DNA from: JAVKBW01 sp964352715
GTDB taxonomy: Bacteria > Pseudomonadota > Alphaproteobacteria > UBA8366 > Aestuariispiraceae
DNA length: 8,271 nucleotides
Reading direction: 5' to 3'
Assembly: GCA_964352715.1 (NCBI GenBank)
Contig: CAYGSU010000109.1
Span: 1-8,271 of the forward strand
A program made the position numbers and the translations under genes. This document shows, in pieces, positions 6,096 through 8,271 of the stretch. Below the pieces are notes generated by a model. It saw nothing but the letters and a program-made list of their open reading frames with translations. It searched no databases and was not told where the DNA came from. Position 1 is the stretch's first letter; every line of letters begins with the position of its first letter.

Positions 6096-6108
6096 GGGGT
6101 AGAGCAAA

Positions 6109-8184
6109 ATGGCACGCGAACATGCAGTCGACCACTATCGCAATATCGGCATTATGGCCCATATTGACGCTGGCAAGACAACAACCACCGAACGTATTCT
6201 GTTTTACACCGGCAAGTCCTACAAGATCGGCGAAGTCCACGACGGCGCCGCAACGATGGACTGGATGGAGCAGGAGCAGGAACGCGGTATTACGATTACG
6301 TCCGCTGCCACGACGTGCATGTGGAAAGATCACCGCATCAACATCATCGACACCCCGGGCCACGTTGACTTCACGATTGAAGTCGAACGGTCGCTTCGTG
6401 TGCTTGATGGCGCGGTTGCTGTGTTCGATTCGGTTGCCGGTGTTGAACCCCAGTCCGAAACGGTCTGGCGTCAGGCCGACAAGTACAAGGTTCCCCGGAT
6501 GTGCTTCGTCAACAAGATGGACCGCACCGGAGCAGACTTCTATCGCTGTGTTAAAATGATTATCGATCGTCTCGGCGCAACACCGCTGGTTATCAACCTG
6601 CCGGTTGGCGCTGAAGCCGAATATGACGGCGTTATCGACCTGATCAAGATGAAGCACATCGTCTGGAAGGGCGACGAGCTGGGTGCGGCATTCGAATATG
6701 TCGACATTCCCGAAAATCTCCTCGAGCAGGCGAAAGAGTATCGCGAAAAGCTGATCGAAACGGCGATCGAGCAGGACGATGACGCGATGGAAGCGTATCT
6801 CGAAGGTGAAGAGCCTGATGAAGAAACGCTGAAGCGTTGTATCCGCAAGGGTACGATCAACCTGTCTTTCGTGCCGGTTCTGAATGGCACGGCCTTCAAG
6901 AACAAGGGTGTTCAGCCGCTTCTGGATGCGGTTATCGACTTCATGCCCGCGCCGACCGACATCAGCGACGTTCGCGGTGTTACGATTGATACCGAAGAGC
7001 CGGATTCACGCCCGCTGTCCGACGAAGCGCCGTTCTCGGCGCTGGCGTTCAAGATCATGAACGACCCGTTTGTCGGTTCGCTGACATTCGCCCGGATTTA
7101 TTCCGGTACGGTTGAATCGGGTGCAACGGTTCTGAACTCGGTGAAAGACAACAAGGAACGCGTTGGCCGTATGCTGCTGATGCATGCGAACAACCGCGAA
7201 GAAATCAAGATGGCGGTTGCCGGCGATATCGTTGCGCTGGTCGGCATGAAGTCGACGACGACAGGCGACACGCTTTGCGATCCTGCCAAGCCGATCATTC
7301 TCGAGCGGATGGAATTTCCGGATCCGGTTATCGAAATCGCCGTTGAACCGAAAACCAAAAGCGACCAGGAAAAAATGGGTACGGCTTTGCAGCGTCTTGC
7401 TGCCGAAGACCCCAGCTTCCGTGTTGCAACCGATGAGGAAAGCGGCCAGACCATCATCAAGGGTATGGGCGAACTTCACCTGGAAATCATCGTCGATCGC
7501 ATGAAGCGTGAATTCAAGGTCGATGCGAATATCGGTGCGCCGCAGGTTGCTTACCGTGAAACCATCACGCGCGCTGCCCAGGTTGACTACACCCACAAGA
7601 AGCAGACGGGTGGTTCCGGTCAGTTTGCCCGGATCATTCTGGACTTTGAACCGCAGGAGCCGGGTGCCGGTTTCGAATTCGACAGCAAGGTTGTCGGCGG
7701 GTCGGTTCCGAAGGAATACATCCCGGGCGTCCAGAAGGGCATCGAAAGTGCGATGAGCACCGGTTCGATCGCCGGCTTCCCCGTGATCGACTTCAAGGTC
7801 ACCTTGGTAGACGGCGCGTATCACGATGTTGACTCCTCGGTCATGGCTTTTGAAATCGCCGCGCGGGCTGCGTTCCGCGAAGCGATGGAAAAGACCGGCG
7901 CTAAACTGCTGGAACCGGTCATGAAAGTCGAAGTCGTGACACCGGAAGAATACATGGGCGATATCATCGGCGACCTGAATAGCCGTCGCGGCCAGATTTC
8001 GGGCATGGACGATCGCGGAAATGCGAAAGTCATCGATGCGATGGTGCCGCTTGCGAACATGTTCGGCTATGTGAACAACCTTCGTTCGCTCAGCCAGGGC
8101 CGGTCGCAGTACACCATGCATTTTGACCATTATGAACAAGTGCCACAGGCCGTCGCCGACGAAGTTCGCGCGAAGTTGGCTTGA
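6109..8184 (+). CDS. fusA: Translation elongation factor G
   Basis: EF-G is the GTPase that drives translocation of tRNA and mRNA and, with the recycling factor, splits post-termination ribosomes. The product is 691 residues, normal for the family. GTPase motifs are complete: P-loop AHIDAGKT (17-24), switch I ERGITIT (58-64), DTPGH (81-85), NKMD (135-138), and NGTAFKNKG (259-267) at the G5 position. Domain II follows from about residue 290. Domain III includes the GMGELHLEI segment, and domain IV includes HKKQTGGSGQ (496-505). The C-terminus (LSQGRSQYTMHFDHYEQVP) matches domain V. The start has AAGGGG (6094-6099) 9 nt upstream, overlapping the rpsG stop; the gap from rpsG is 13 nt. It is cytosolic and probably co-transcribed from the leader promoter at 4906-4934. 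Confidence 0.99.
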   Translation: MAREHAVDHYRNIGIMAHIDAGKTTTTERILFYTGKSYKIGEVHDGAATMDWMEQEQERGITITSAATTCMWKDHRINIIDTPGHVDFTIEVERSLRVLDGAVAVFDSVAGVEPQSETVWRQADKYKVPRMCFVNKMDRTGADFYRCVKMIIDRLGATPLVINLPVGAEAEYDGVIDLIKMKHIVWKGDELGAAFEYVDIPENLLEQAKEYREKLIETAIEQDDDAMEAYLEGEEPDEETLKRCIRKGTINLSFVPVLNGTAFKNKGVQPLLDAVIDFMPAPTDISDVRGVTIDTEEPDSRPLSDEAPFSALAFKIMNDPFVGSLTFARIYSGTVESGATVLNSVKDNKERVGRMLLMHANNREEIKMAVAGDIVALVGMKSTTTGDTLCDPAKPIILERMEFPDPVIEIAVEPKTKSDQEKMGTALQRLAAEDPSFRVATDEESGQTIIKGMGELHLEIIVDRMKREFKVDANIGAPQVAYRETITRAAQVDYTHKKQTGGSGQFARIILDFEPQEPGAGFEFDSKVVGGSVPKEYIPGVQKGIESAMSTGSIAGFPVIDFKVTLVDGAYHDVDSSVMAFEIAARAAFREAMEKTGAKLLEPVMKVEVVTPEEYMGDIIGDLNSRRGQISGMDDRGNAKVIDAMVPLANMFGYVNNLRSLSQGRSQYTMHFDHYEQVPQAVADEVRAKLA

Positions 8185-8226
8185 GGTTGTCGATAACGAT
8201 CCACCGCTAGGACGGAGAGATTAGAG

Positions 8227-8271
8227 ATGGGTAAAGAGAAGTTTCAACGGAACAAGCCGCATTGCAACATT
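8227..8271 (+). CDS. tuf: Elongation factor Tu, first 15 codons only
   Basis: The ATG at 8227 opens MGKEKFQRNKPHCNI, which matches the conserved EF-Tu N-terminus (family form: [A/S]KEKFxRxKPHxNI) just before the P-loop, which lies beyond the window. GGAG at 8214-8217 is a well placed ribosome binding site, 9 nt from the ATG. The gene follows fusA after 42 nt with no terminator in between, as expected for the str operon. EF-Tu delivers aminoacyl-tRNA to the ribosome as a GTP complex. Gly at position 2 is a small departure from the more common Ala or Ser. Confidence 0.95.
   Translation, partial: MGKEKFQRNKPHCNI

Noticed and set aside
5136..6107. 323-codon open frame antisense to rpsL and rpsG
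   Set aside because: It covers two certain ribosomal protein genes and the leader terminator; no domain is recognisable.
7006..8139. 377-codon open frame antisense to fusA
   Set aside because: Same codon-bias shadow, lying wholly inside fusA, with low-complexity Phe/Asp/Arg-rich composition.

Overview
The window is a chromosomal segment from a bacterium, most likely an alphaproteobacterium. This is inferred from the RpoC core (MMAHSGARGS around the bridge helix), a 123-residue S12 ending in KRPK, a 156-residue S7 ending in SHYRW, a 691-residue EF-G, and an EF-Tu that begins MGKEKFQRNKPHCNI. Third codon positions favour G/C throughout the core genes. I cannot name an order or genus from sequence alone.

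Layout: (1) 1-3183 is the 3' three quarters of rpoC, closed by a strong hairpin terminator. (2) 3235-4774 holds two accessory genes placed between rpoC and the str operon: a GNAT acetyltransferase on the minus strand, convergent with rpoC and sharing its terminator, and a divergently placed, probably exported, calcineurin-like phosphoesterase on the plus strand. (3) 4775-5237 is a 463-base stretch without a convincing gene. It carries a sigma70-type promoter with a GC-rich discriminator and then a leader of about 300 nt. (4) 5238-8271 is the str operon in the usual order rpsL-rpsG-fusA-tuf, tightly spaced (15, 13 and 42 nt), with tuf cut off by the window edge after 15 codons.

The core genes make the catalytic subunit of RNA polymerase, two small-subunit ribosomal proteins and the two elongation GTPases. 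The rpoC terminator and the two inserted genes separate rpsL from the rpoBC transcript, so the str operon must rely largely on its own promoter.

The part most worth a second look is the rpsL leader. It contains a compact set of hairpins (4965-5037), a perfect 10-bp long-range helix (5040-5049 with 5106-5115), and a terminator-like hairpin followed by six T (5112-5149). The long-range helix uses the same bases as the 5' arm of the terminator hairpin, so the two are mutually exclusive, which is the architecture of transcription attenuation. The rpsL-rpsG spacer, where E. coli has its S7 autoregulatory site, is only 15 nt here. The leader may therefore carry the operon's feedback control, or the promoter and terminator may bound a separate small RNA of about 210 nt. 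No folding or homology search was run; these are readings by eye.
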